A program made the position numbers and the translations under genes. From NCBI GenBank assembly GCA_032622095.1, contig CP136061.1, forward strand, positions 67,831,127-67,895,126: 64,000 bases of DNA. The letters run 5' to 3'. The notes under the pieces were generated by a model that worked only from the letters and a program-made list of their open reading frames with translations, did no database searches and was not told where the DNA came from. Positions 37,429-47,114 of this stretch are shown one piece after another. Every line of letters begins with the position of its first letter. The first letter of the stretch is position 1. This DNA is from Siphonodentalium dalli (taxonomy: Eukaryota > Mollusca > Scaphopoda > Gadilida > Siphonodentaliidae).

Positions 37429-37511
37429 CAATAAAAATGTTCCAGCATAACATCAAATTAGTGTGGCTGCAGGGCACAGAGCTCTCAAGCTAATAACACA
37501 ACATGTAACCA

Positions 37512-37524
37512 TTCTGGAACATTC
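37512..37524 (+). promoter_or_regulatory. Perfect three-pentamer heat-shock-element-like site
   Basis: TTCtgGAAcaTTC, a perfect alternating trimer; the mirrored copy is at 49943-49955. Confidence 0.5.
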
Positions 37525-38202
37525 TCCATACCGACGGGGATAAAGCGGTGAAACAGATTAATGAGATTATGCATACCACTAGGTGATAAAACATTTAAGC
37601 CTGCACTAATTTGAATAAAAAACATTCAGGGGCCGGTATCATTTGCACATATTGGTTAGGAAAAATAAAATGCCTTTCTAGCTGCCTCTGAAACAATTAA
37701 TAAAATTAAAATAATCTACAAAGTTCTCAGCACGTGGGAGACCATCTAGGTATTAAATACACATCTAACTCCAAGCAGCCAACATATGCTTACAGAGCAT
37801 AACCCATGCAATTTAATTCTCACAAAAGTTATACCGCGAGCGGCATGAACCCTGAATACATACTGACTCCCCATTATGTATCCCTCCTAATGGTCAACTG
37901 TTATGGTACAATTGATTAAATCATCACTAACATTAGTTAAGCTTTTTCTCTAAATACCCCTTTAATATCTGTAATCGAACTATTAGGAATCAATCAACGC
38001 CTTGTCAATAGATATTTGAACATTTCAAATAAAGTAAATCCTACACACAATTTCTCGAAGCTTCGTAATATTAAACACATGTTTAAGTCATTTAATGCCA
38101 CGATAGGTCTGTCATTCAAATGCATGCTCCTAATGGCTTCTGCATCTGTGGAGACTGAGAGATAAACAAAATTAATGTTTCTGTAGAAATTAAGGTTTTC
38201 TA

Positions 38203-38655
38203 GTGTGTCACTACTTCAGATATGGTTCAAATAGCATACAAATCACCGCATTTTGGTCACATACCTTAAAGGTACACGTCATTTATGCATTTAAACCTAA
38301 TTCCGCGTATACATCAATCATCTCTTTATTTTTCAAATAGTTTGAATGTACCTAGTTTTAACAAAGATTTATGCAATCTACATGCTTTCATTCATATAAA
38401 ATTTACGAAATGTATGTTAAACGACAACAACATTGTAACAGACTGGCCACTTACCTTCAATTTATAGGTCATATTAGCCTGTACATTTATGGGAGACAGA
38501 CATACATAATATAATGCATTGGCACAGCGTTAGTGATAATAATAAGGTGTCATTACTTCAGAAATGGTTCATATAGCATACTATTGTACCCGTGGTCACG
38601 TACATTAAATGAACACATCACTTAAGCATTTAAACCTAACTCAGTGTATCTATCA
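38203..38655 (+). repeat. ~340-bp arm modules (also at 40855-41090)
   Basis: A block beginning gtgtca(c/t)tacttcaga and running through gcatttaaacctaa, gttttaacaaagattt and ctacatgctttcattcatat occurs at 38203 and again, partly, at 38546; its later part and the next start recur at 40855-41090. The 60-codon frame at 38285 lies inside and is not a gene. Mirrored in the right arm. Confidence 0.7.
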
Positions 38656-39652
38656 TTGTAATACGACCCTGCCTAACTATGCTTAAAAGCCATGTCCTGA
38701 TTGGCCAGTGGCCCGAGTTACCATAGCTATCTCGTTCCAGTTTTGTGGTACAATTCTACTTTTTCCAATTGTACCACGAAAAAAATCGGTTTATTCAGAT
38801 CGCCGCACGCGACTTTTCCCGTCTTTTCTAACTCCGCGCAAACGGGGCATCAACGGAGTACACCCGCACCCGTAACTCTTTGAATTAATTTGCTACATCT
38901 TGACAATCTTGCGAATTTTCTAGCGATTTTTCGCTTGAAACCAGTTTGGTTGCCAATGAATATGGTCCAAATGATGTTATTATATACTGATATATGTTAC
39001 GACCAAAGAAAGTTACTTAATAAGTATATTAAATGACAAAATAAATCCATGGGGCCGGGCTGTGCATTCGTCGATTCGAATCTCGATCATATTCGATATT
39101 TCGGAATCAAGTTGAAAATGAAAGCGCTTGTTCACCAGTACAGAAGGGGAATAAGATTAGTTTAGTAAACTAGATCATTTAGATCGCTTTGTGTAAGGAA
39201 AATGGTCCATAGTCGATGATAATATTCATGTTGTCCCAACAACGTTCAACACAGAAATGACAGCAATCGTATTTCCTGTACAATTTAAATGAAAGACACG
39301 GGCGCCGCTGAAAACACATCGTTTTTTAGCCAATCACAACGATTATTCACGCAAACAAATTACTGGAGTACTCCATGCAAAGAATCTAGTACGCCCAATA
39401 CGAATTACACCACGAAATGTTTTCTCACCTGAGACCGAAAAAGCGCAGTATTTCGTTGACTATTCAGTCGAATTGTGACCATAAACTTTCAGTCGTATTA
39501 CAAAAGAAATAAATACACGGTGTATCGGTGTGTATGGTCAAGTTGTACCACACAAAACTTATTGTAGGACTCCGCTACGCGTCGTCCTACAATCAGTTTT
39601 TTGTGGTACAACTTGACCATACACACCGATACACCGTGTATTTATTTCTTAA
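38656..39652. mobile_element. 997-bp segment present only in the left arm
   Basis: The right arm runs straight from the equivalent of atctatca to ataaaacgctc, while the left arm has 997 extra bases there. The segment begins ttgtaatacgac, whose complement lies at 39493-39504, and ends in a large hairpin: 39504-39559 pairs with 39598-39652, around a shorter nested hairpin tgtaggac...gtcctaca. A second hairpin with ttgtggtacaa arms is at 38736-38785. There is no target duplication. It is either a foldback insertion in one arm or a loss from the other. Confidence 0.75.
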
Positions 39653-40850
39653 ATAAAACGCTCTTTATTTTCAAATTTGTCTGAATTGTACTAAATTTAC
39701 ATTTAAAATCAAGCATTTAAACCTAATTCCGTCTATCCGTAAATAAAAAACGCTCTTTATTTTCAAAATTTGTCTTAATGTCCATCGTTTACTAAATTTA
39801 TATTTAAAATTAAGCATTTAAACCTAATTCCGTCTATCCGTAAATAAAAAACGCTCTTTATTTTCAAAATTTGTCTTAATGTCCATCGTATACTAAATTT
39901 ATATTTAAAATTAAGCATTTAAACATAATTTATCGTATCCATAAATAAAAAACGCTCTTTATTTTCAAATTTGTCTGAATTGTACTAAATTTACATTTAA
40001 AATCAAGCATTTAAACCTAATTCCGTCTATCCGTAAATAAAAAACGCTCTTTATTTTCAAAATTTGTCTTAAAGGGGTACTGTACGCCAAATGTTGTTGT
40101 TGGTTTCTATAGTCTCCGAGTCTGAGAATAAGGTAACACTTTTTTCATTATTTGAAAGTCTGTTGAGTACGAAGTAGTGTTACGGATGACAAATTTACCG
40201 GAATGCAAAAATACAAATTGTCGTTGTCGAGTAATTTTTGTACAGTTTTCAACCAAATGAATCAAATAAAAGTTATGTTATAGGCATACTAGTCCCATAT
40301 AATCATTTAAGTTATTGTATCGTCGCTAGTCAGTGAGTGGCTTGAGTGTTCTCCCCGTATCATCATAATATTTTAAGCGATCGTGTGTGCGATCGGTTTA
40401 ACAAGCCAGTATCCCTCATTTACTTTATTTGATTACGCAAATTCGTAATTTAATTGACACCATTTTATGGCTCCAGTCATAAATTCAATTTATATCAAAT
40501 TATTAACTTTTAAATTATTAAATTTTAAGATTGCCTATTAACCTGAGCGTTTACAGAATACATCTTCGACTCAAATTACTTATGTTTCTATATATTATCG
40601 ATATTAGATCGTTGTTGTCACCGGAAATTTAAAGAAAATGGCGTACAGTACCCCTTTAATGTCCATCGTTTACTAAATTTATATTTAAAATTAAGCATTT
40701 AAACCTAATTCCGTCTATCCCTAAACAAAAAACGCTCTTTATTTTCAAAATTTGTCTTAATGTCCATCGTATACTAAATTTATATTTAAAATTAAGCATT
40801 TAAACATAATTCATCGTATCCATAAATAAAAAACGCTCTTTATTTTCAAA
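39653..40850 (+). repeat. ~95-bp tandem repeat in the left arm
   Basis: About seven copies of a 92-100 bp unit containing aaacgctctttattttcaaa, atttaaaattaagcatttaaac and ctaattccgtctatccgtaa. The array is interrupted by the TTAA MITE between the fifth and sixth copies. Mirrored at 47600-48810. Confidence 0.9.
40073..40655. mobile_element. TTAA-flanked MITE, copy 2 (left arm)
   Basis: The element is 583 bp with AGGGGTACTGTAC / GTACAGTACCCCT ends and TTAA at 40069-40072 and 40656-40659. The host unit reads tttgtcTTAAtgtccatcg in uninterrupted neighbouring copies, so the empty site and the TTAA duplication are both visible in this locus. Confidence 0.93.
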
Positions 40851-41082
40851 AACGTCCATAGTTTTAACAAAGATTTTTGCAATCTACATGCTTTCATTCA
40901 TATAAAATTACCCCGTGTGTGTTAGACAACAACATTATAACATATTGGCTTTCAAGTTACATATGCATGTACATTCGATGCACGAGGCAACATTGTAGGA
41001 AATGAAGGTATTGATGTGTCATTACTTCAGAAATTGTTCATACAATTGACCGTATTTTGATCACATACCTTAAAGGTACACG

Positions 41083-41349
41083 TTACTTTTGTCTATAATC
41101 ACACAAAACATTACACGTAGGGTTCAACATGTCCATCGTAGTAAGCTTATTTACTTCAGAAATTGGTTCCAATAACAGCATCTGAGAACGCCACACCTGG
41201 TTGTACCGGGTGCCAATGATGTACCCACGCAGCTCAAACAATGGGATGCCTATTAATTTATTCTGACCACACGTGTCTGGACAACGTTCCAATGAAGGAA
41301 TTCTGAAAAAGCTATTGTTAGAGAAAGAAATGACGCAGTGCCAACTCAT
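41083..41349 (-). CDS. 88-aa protein of unknown function, left-arm copy
   Basis: Starts at a real ATG, with a TATA-like atatataaac about 15 bp upstream, and is transcribed away from the PC4-like gene across a 144-bp gap. It has four Cys (one in the N-terminal WHC, the CPDTC pair, and CDY near the end) and no signal peptide or membrane segment that I can see. I recognise no family. It differs from the right-arm copy at two residues (Arg/Lys and Met/Thr). Part of its coding sequence overlaps the arm's attacttcaga-type repeat, which lowers confidence that it is a true gene. Confidence 0.5.
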   Translation of the reverse strand: MSWHCVISFSNNSFFRIPSLERCPDTCGQNKLIGIPLFELRGYIIGTRYNQVWRSQMLLLEPISEVNKLTTMDMLNPTCNVLCDYRQK

Positions 41350-41493
41350 ACATATTGTTTATATATTTCTAGTGATTCTGATTGGCTAATAATATATGGA
41401 GCAGCATAGCGTTCACAACGCTATCTGGTTTTCCTATGAATAATGTGATCATGTCATTTTGAGGCACTTTCTGAAACTACCTGCTACATAAAC
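41350..41493. promoter_or_regulatory. Divergent intergenic region, left arm
   Basis: 144 bp between the 88-aa and 188-aa start codons. It contains an imperfect inverted repeat, atagcgttcacaacgctat (about 41405-41423), and a tgatcatgtca stretch. Conserved in the right arm (46969-47114). A shared promoter is inferred. Confidence 0.45.
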
Positions 41494-42060
41494 ATGGACA
41501 CTAAAATTTTCGCAAAACACTTGGGTCGTAACAGATATCTCACAATCAGTGAGTTTTTGGGTACAAAGTATGTAGATCTGAGAATTTGGGATGAAGGAAG
41601 GATTCCAACTAAACAAGGAGTTAGTCTGATAATTCAACGCTGGGTTTGTCTAACACAAAACCTTGAATTAGTGGGACAGCATATAAATTCCAAGGAGCCA
41701 ATGGACCGGATTCATTTGGGGCATAATGTTTTCATGACCCTGGATCACGAACACGCAGTGGTGCACATCAAACAGTACTTTTATTCAGAAAATTGTGATG
41801 TAGCAACACCAACCAGGAAAGGTGTTACTTTAAATGGAGCAGAGCTGAAAACAATTACAGATAATGTGGAAAATGTCAATGGGCTCATTCCTGAAACAGT
41901 AAACTTCATACCCTGTTACAACGAACACTTGAACCAGGAAGCAGCCTTAAGATGTTCTGAATGTGAACCCGGTGGATACCATAATTATACACAGGACAAG
42001 ACTGATGTAATACCAGGACATTTCTATGGAAACTCTCAAGACTTGACACAACAATACTAA
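41494..42060 (+). CDS. PC4-like double-domain ssDNA-binding protein, left-arm copy
   Basis: 188 aa, starting at a real ATG. Two stretches look like the PC4/p15 C-terminal domain, four strands and a helix that bind single-stranded DNA as a dimer. Domain 1, residues 13-60, has YLTISEF, YVDLRIW and PTKQGVSL. Domain 2, residues 73-133, has VFMTL, VVHIKQYF and PTRKGVTLN followed by a helix. Two domains in one chain could give a pseudo-dimer. Cys141, Cys154, Cys157 and His163 near the C-terminus might bind metal. AATAAA lies 104 bp after the stop (42165-42170). It differs from the right-arm copy at two residues (Val51/Leu, Ser98/Pro). Probable role: coating single strands during replication or repair of the element. 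Confidence 0.8.
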   Translation: MDTKIFAKHLGRNRYLTISEFLGTKYVDLRIWDEGRIPTKQGVSLIIQRWVCLTQNLELVGQHINSKEPMDRIHLGHNVFMTLDHEHAVVHIKQYFYSENCDVATPTRKGVTLNGAELKTITDNVENVNGLIPETVNFIPCYNEHLNQEAALRCSECEPGGYHNYTQDKTDVIPGHFYGNSQDLTQQY

Positions 42061-43173
42061 TATAGTGAGACTGACTTCAATGTAACCATTTTTCCTGGAC
42101 ATTTTTAATTCAATGTTGTGTGTGTGTGTGTTTAAGTATATTTCATAACAAGATAGTATATAGCAATAAATAGCACCAGTTAAATGTATCCAATGTATTG
42201 TTGTCTATCATATAACCCATCAATTGGCACAATAGACATGATTTACTTACTAATATAGATATATATATATATACAAACTGTTCATACCTTAGATATGAAC
42301 TTCTTGAAATTGAAAAAAAAACCCATATCAGGAAGGATTTTTCAATAAGTCCTTTGATAATCTAACTATAAGCAACTGATTTCGAGCCATTTATTGCACC
42401 CAGAATTGTTGGCGATTTCGAAAGATTATGTTTGAAAGAAACCGCAGTGAAATCACACCGAAATTGACGAAGATACGGGACATTTGTTGTTTTCAACTAT
42501 TTATAGATATCACGTGACTAATATCGAAAATCCAATTTTGGCAGATCGTAGAAGAGCTAGAATAATGAGGATTACACCATCGGGCCCAGTTTCACACAGT
42601 GCGTTACCTCCATCGAAAAAGAACGTGTATACATGCATATTAAAAATATTATATTTTCAACCTCGGTGTGACAAACTTTTGAATAGAGAGAATGCTATTA
42701 TCGATCGCCTAATTCTACACGCAGTCAACTTTCAATGAATGTGGAAAGCTGTTGTCATTGTGATGTTTATAGTATTCCGTAGTAAATGCTGGATTTAAAT
42801 TGTATAGTAAATAACGATCAATAGCGGAAATGGTGAATTCTTATGCGGTGCGTGTGAACTTGTATTTAAAAGGGCCGACTGTTTGTTAGTTGAATACATA
42901 CATATTACGGCTCTCATTTTGAACTTGCCTAATGTCTATTAACTCACCGATTAAGGGCCAGAAAGGTTCTATATATGTCTTAGGTTACCTGGTATTACAA
43001 TGAAATGTGTTAGAAAATATATTGCATTAAAATGTGCATTATTAGTGAACCCTTTTCGCAGAACTGCCTTTTTCACCATTGGATGAATCACGTATGAGTC
43101 ATGTCTATACATCGTACTTAGCCATTCAAATCCCTTTATTCGTTGTTCGGTAAATTTATGAGTTAAAAGTACA
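42061..43173. other. Arm region between PC4-like gene and minisatellite
   Basis: Contains (GT)n at 42117-42131, (AT)n near 42258-42275, an open frame without ATG (42484-42738, +) and an outward frame on the other strand (42969-43170) ending at a possible atacCAG|gtaacc splice donor. A TATA-like tatttaaaagg at about 42863 faces the core. Either frame could be an exon, but arm identity makes conservation uninformative. Mirrored at 45290-46400. Confidence 0.4.
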
Positions 43174-43282
43174 GGACGGCAAAACGCCGCCCCGCCGCAA
43201 AACGCCGCAAAACGCCGCCCCGCCGGAAAACGCCGCAAAACGCCGCCCCGCCGCAAAACGCCGGAAAACGCCGCAAACGCAA
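43174..43282. repeat. GC-rich minisatellite at inner end of left arm
   Basis: Repeats of cgccgccccgccgcaaaa and its shortened form cgccgcaaaa, very GC-rich in an AT-rich element. It is one short unit longer than the right-arm version, which fits slippage. Confidence 0.92.
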
Positions 43283-43290
43283 TGACGTCA
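43283..43290. promoter_or_regulatory. TGACGTCA (CRE-type site) at arm/core junction, left
   Basis: Perfect 8-bp palindrome, the CREB/ATF consensus, just inside the minisatellite and 4 bp from the end of the arm. The mirrored copy at 45192-45199 lies 64 bp upstream of the ATPase start, a position suited to a promoter. Function is inferred from sequence only. Confidence 0.5.
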
Positions 43291-43379
43291 CTACCAATGG
43301 CGAGAGAGTCTCTACTTTTTTGGTTTTGGAGCAAAATAACATGACATGTGGTACATACTAATTTTTTTTATTATATTAT

Positions 43380-43814
43380 CTATTCACTGTCACTTTCATC
43401 CGCTTTGTCATCACTGTCACTTTCACCAGCCTTGTCCGAATTGTTATCACTTTCGTCAGAAGCGTGAGTTGATTCGTCCATGAATTTTTCTAGCAACGGT
43501 TTGTACTTTAATATTGACATTTTCACTGCATCACGATCTTTATAACCATTATTGATATATTTGTCGACTTTATCCATGACTCTGGTGTGCAGAGTCCCAT
43601 TGCGCAGCTGTAGATACTTTAATATTGTCCTCGCATATTCATTCATAAATTGCATCATGTCTTTACTTTTAAGGTCCTTGTCAGCTTGTAATTTTGCCTC
43701 TTTTTCTTTTGAGCCATTTTCCGTATACGTTTCCACTGTATCACTCCATTCTTCTTGTGTTTTATCTCTACTCTCATCACATACACTTTTGAAGTATTCA
43801 TCTTCATTCAATTT
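43380..43814 (-). pseudogene. In-frame acidic tail downstream of the ATPase stop
   Basis: Open frame in exactly the same phase as the ATPase ORF, separated from it by one TGA. It has no ATG at its beginning (first usable codon is TTG at 43811). It reads a Lys/Glu-rich helical region, then DKVDKYINNGYKDRDA, and ends in an acidic Ser/Asp/Glu tail. An AATAAA on the minus strand (43367-43372) lies about 8 bp after its stop, so the transcript must include it. I infer it is the natural C-terminus of the ATPase, cut off by a nonsense codon or reached by readthrough. Confidence 0.7.
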
Positions 43815-45128
43815 TCATTTCTTATTCTGACTATCATCCGTGTTCTCAGTTAGTTTTCGTTTTAACTTATTTTCTTGACACCAGTTTTTTACGTGTCTCT
43901 GAACATCATGCTGATCTTCGAACAAAACCCCACAGTCATTACAAGGGTACGACATGTCTTCTCGAATGTCTATGTTTTGACGGGTTTCCTTATGAATTTC
44001 ATCGAGCTCACCAGGTGGCATTATGTCCTTAGTATCACCATTATGTTGACCTTGGGGCACACTATAATTATATGTCATGCCCTTCTGTTGACCAGGGAGT
44101 TCTCTGTCATCGTATTCCATCTCATTCCGTTGATCCGGGCTATTGTTGTCATCATATTTTACCCCATTGTGTTCATTTGAGTACTCGCTGTCCTTATGGA
44201 GATTATATTTCATGCCTTTCCATTCACTCCTATGTTGGTTCGTGTTGTCTTTTAACACATTTTGTCGCAGACGTAACGTGTCCGGGGTTGCGGCTTTTAA
44301 ATCCACCAGTAGGTAACCATACGGTTCACTCGTCGCTTCCGAAAACTCTCGCATCATACGCTGTGGGCATTCAGGATACATCTGTCTTGATAATGTTGAA
44401 ATTAAACCCTTGTTAACTGGGTTATTGAACAATACCAAATATTGACAATTTCGTCGTTGCGTCGGATCTTTGTTGTAGTAGAAATTTTGGTTCAAACTTA
44501 TCAAAGATAAGTTCAAATGGTGACTTCCTTCGGAATGCAAATCATTAACTCTCTGGTCTTTTGATGAAGTTTGCATCAAGTCATCGAGTATAACTAGATT
44601 TTTATACTGGGGATTGATAAGAGTATCCAAGTTTGCTGGTATTCCACGTATAAAGTTGACCTGAGGGGTGACGGTATTCTTTATTTCGTTATATAGGGGC
44701 TGCCAATATTTATAAAACCATATTATTCTGTCAGGTGCGGGTGATATTTTTGAGGCAGACTTTTGTAGCAAGGTTTTCACGAAGTACGTTTTTCCACTAG
44801 ATGTCGGTCCACTTACGCATGCCGTGAATGGATGTTTGAAGACAAAATCTTCCTGGATATTGGCCATTGGATTATCAAAGCGGGATGTTATGTCGCTTTG
44901 TTGCTGTTTCCCCTGATGTGGTTGTAGTAACTGGTGTTGTTGTAATGGATGTTGCTGTCGTTGATGTTGTGGCTGATGCCGCTTGTTGATGTTGCTGTTT
45001 GTTGTTACCGCTTGGTGCTGCTGCTGTGGGTGTCGGTTGACAAATTCAGTGTGCTTAGATTGCACATGTCTTTTCAAATCATGGTTCCGCCCATACTCAC
45101 TAGAACAAATTGAACACCGGTGCTTCAT
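43815..45128 (-). CDS. Zinc-finger P-loop ATPase of the element core
   Basis: 437 codons from a real ATG; the only gene in the single-copy core. N-terminal C2H2 finger (Cys5, Cys8, His21, His26), a Gln/His-rich linker (34-77), then an ATPase domain. Walker A is GPTSSGKT at 107-114 and Walker B is LVILDD at 178-183. GSHH (201-204), RQMYP (248-252) and PYGYLLVDLK (269-278) follow, and resemble conserved blocks of packaging-type ATPases in virus-like elements of invertebrates as I recall them. A C2HC-type finger (Cys396, Cys399, His412, Cys417) and a basic stretch close the ORF. TGA at 43815-43817 then interrupts the frame. Probable role: ATP-driven DNA handling or packaging; exact family unproven. 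Confidence 0.75.
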   Translation of the reverse strand: MKHRCSICSSEYGRNHDLKRHVQSKHTEFVNRHPQQQHQAVTTNSNINKRHQPQHQRQQHPLQQHQLLQPHQGKQQQSDITSRFDNPMANIQEDFVFKHPFTACVSGPTSSGKTYFVKTLLQKSASKISPAPDRIIWFYKYWQPLYNEIKNTVTPQVNFIRGIPANLDTLINPQYKNLVILDDLMQTSSKDQRVNDLHSEGSHHLNLSLISLNQNFYYNKDPTQRRNCQYLVLFNNPVNKGLISTLSRQMYPECPQRMMREFSEATSEPYGYLLVDLKAATPDTLRLRQNVLKDNTNQHRSEWKGMKYNLHKDSEYSNEHNGVKYDDNNSPDQRNEMEYDDRELPGQQKGMTYNYSVPQGQHNGDTKDIMPPGELDEIHKETRQNIDIREDMSYPCNDCGVLFEDQHDVQRHVKNWCQENKLKRKLTENTDDSQNKK

Positions 45129-45191
45129 TTATACTTGACTAAAATATCTCGGGTATATGGCTTTCCTTATAACCTAAAATCTGTCCCGTAG

Positions 45192-45199
45192 TGACGTCA
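45192..45199. promoter_or_regulatory. TGACGTCA (CRE-type site) upstream of the ATPase
   Basis: Mirror of 43283-43290. It lies between the GC-rich minisatellite and the ATPase ATG at 45128 and is a plausible promoter element. Confidence 0.5.
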
Positions 45200-45286
45200 T
45201 TGCGTTTGCGGCGTTTTGCGGCGGGGCGGCGTTTTGCGGCGGGGCGGCGTTTTGCGGCGTTTTGCGGCGGGGCGGCGTTTTGCCGT
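45200..45286. repeat. GC-rich minisatellite at inner end of right arm
   Basis: Complement of 43174-43282 and about 18 bp shorter. It is built from gttttgcggcggggcggc units. Confidence 0.92.
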
Positions 45287-46401
45287 CCTGTACTTTTAAC
45301 TCATAAATTTACCGAACAACGAATAAAGGGATTTGAATGGCTAAGTACGATGTATAGACATGACTCATACGTGATTCATCCAATGGTGAAAAAGGCAGTT
45401 CTGCGAAAAGGGTTCACTAATAATGCACATTTTAATGCAATATATTTTCTAACACATTTCATTGTAATACCAGGTAACCTAAGACATATATAGAACCTTT
45501 CTGGCCCTTAATCGGTGAGTTAATAGACATTAGGCAAGTTCAAAATGAGAGCCGTAATATGTATGTATTCAACTAACAAACAGTCGGCCCTTTTAAATAC
45601 AAGTTCACACGCACCGCATAAGAATTCACCATTTCCGCTATTGATCGTTATTTACTATACAATTTAAATCCAGCATTTACTACGGAATACTATAAACATC
45701 ACAATGACAACAGCTTTCCACATTCATTGAAAGTTGACTGCGTGTAGAATTAGGCGATCGATAATAGCATTCTCTCTATTCAAAAGTTTGTCACACCGAG
45801 GTTGAAAATATAATATTTTTAATATGCATGTATACACGTTCTTTTTCGATGGAGGTAACGCACTGTGTGAAACTGGGCCCGATGGTGTAATCCTCATTAT
45901 TCTAGCTCTTCTACGATCTGCCAAAATTGGATTTTCGATATTAGTCACGTGATATCTATAAATAGTTGAAAACAACAAATGTCCCGTATCTTCGTCAATT
46001 TCGGTGTGATTTCACTGCGGTTTCTTTCAAACATAATCTTTCGAAATCGCCAACAATTCTGGGTGCAATAAATGGCTCGAAATCAGTTGCTTATAGTTAG
46101 ATTATCAAAGGACTTATTGAAAAATCCTTCCTGATATGGGTTTTTTTTTCAATTTCAAGAAGTTCATATCTAAGGTATGAACAGTTTGTATATATATATA
46201 TATCTATATTAGTAAGTAAATCATGTCTATTGTGCCAATTGATGGGTTATATGATAGACAACAATACATTGGATACATTTAACTGGTGCTATTTATTGCT
46301 ATATACTATCTTGTTATGAAATATACTTAAACACACACACACACAACATTGAATTAAAAATGTCCAGGAAAAATGGTTACATTGAAGTCAGTCTCACTAT
46401 A

Positions 46402-46968
46402 TTAGTATTGTTGTGTCAAGTCTTGAGAGTTTCCATAGAAATGTCCTGGTATTACATCAGTCTTGTCCTGTGTATAATTATGGTATCCACCGGGTTCACA
46501 TTCAGAACATCTTAAGGCTGCTTCCTGGTTCAAGTGTTCGTTGTAACAGGGTATGAAGTTTACTGTTTCAGGAATGAGCCCATTGACATTTTCCACATTA
46601 TCTGTAATTGTTTTCAGCTCTGCTCCATTTAAAGTAACACCTTTCCTGGTTGGTGTTGCTACATCACAATTTTCTGGATAAAAGTACTGTTTGATGTGCA
46701 CCACTGCGTGTTCGTGATCCAGGGTCATGAAAACATTATGCCCCAAATGAATCCGGTCCATTGGCTCCTTGGAATTTATATGCTGTCCCACTAATTCAAG
46801 GTTTTGTGTTAGACAAAGCCAGCGTTGAATTATCAGACTAACTCCTTGTTTAGTTGGAATCCTTCCTTCATCCCAAATTCTCAGATCTACATACTTTGTA
46901 CCCAAAAACTCACTGATTGTGAGATATCTGTTACGACCCAAGTGTTTTGCGAAAATTTTAGTGTCCAT
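46402..46968 (-). CDS. PC4-like double-domain ssDNA-binding protein, right-arm copy
   Basis: Mirror of 41494-42060: 188 aa, real ATG, same two PC4-like domains (13-60 and 73-133) and the same C-terminal Cys/His cluster. Leu51 and Pro98 replace Val and Ser. AATAAA (complement of 46292-46297) follows the stop at the same distance. Both copies are intact, so the element has two potentially active genes for this protein against one damaged ATPase gene. Confidence 0.8.
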   Translation of the reverse strand: MDTKIFAKHLGRNRYLTISEFLGTKYVDLRIWDEGRIPTKQGVSLIIQRWLCLTQNLELVGQHINSKEPMDRIHLGHNVFMTLDHEHAVVHIKQYFYPENCDVATPTRKGVTLNGAELKTITDNVENVNGLIPETVNFIPCYNEHLNQEAALRCSECEPGGYHNYTQDKTDVIPGHFYGNSQDLTQQY

Positions 46969-47114
46969 ATGTTTATGTAGCAGGTAGTTTCAGAAAGTGC
47001 CTCAAAATGACATGATCACATTATTCATAGGAAAACCAGATAGCGTTGTGAACGCTATGCTGCTCCATATATTATTAGCCAATCAGAATCACTAGAAATA
47101 TATAAACAATATGT
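46969..47114. promoter_or_regulatory. Divergent intergenic region, right arm
   Basis: Mirror of 41350-41493, 2 bp longer, with the same atagcgttgtgaacgctat inverted repeat. Confidence 0.45.

Larger units (their letters stand above)
36577..43294 (+). repeat. Left arm of the giant inverted repeat
   Basis: Pairs with 45188-50890 in reverse. From the outside inward it holds heat-shock-element-like motifs, AT-rich DNA, two ~340-bp modules, the left-only 997-bp segment, the ~95-bp tandem repeat with a MITE, the 88-aa and 188-aa genes, a region without a clear gene, the GC minisatellite and TGACGTCA. The 97-codon frame starting 7 bp from the end runs over the repeated tctggaacaatc motifs and is not credible as a gene. 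Confidence 0.92.

Noticed and set aside
42484-42738. 84-aa gene in each arm
   Set aside because: Opens at TTG after an in-frame stop, no upstream ATG; could be an exon but not supportable.
43380-43811. 143-aa acidic ORF as an independent gene
   Set aside because: It begins at TTG, is in phase with the ATPase ORF and is separated from it only by TGA; better read as its tail.
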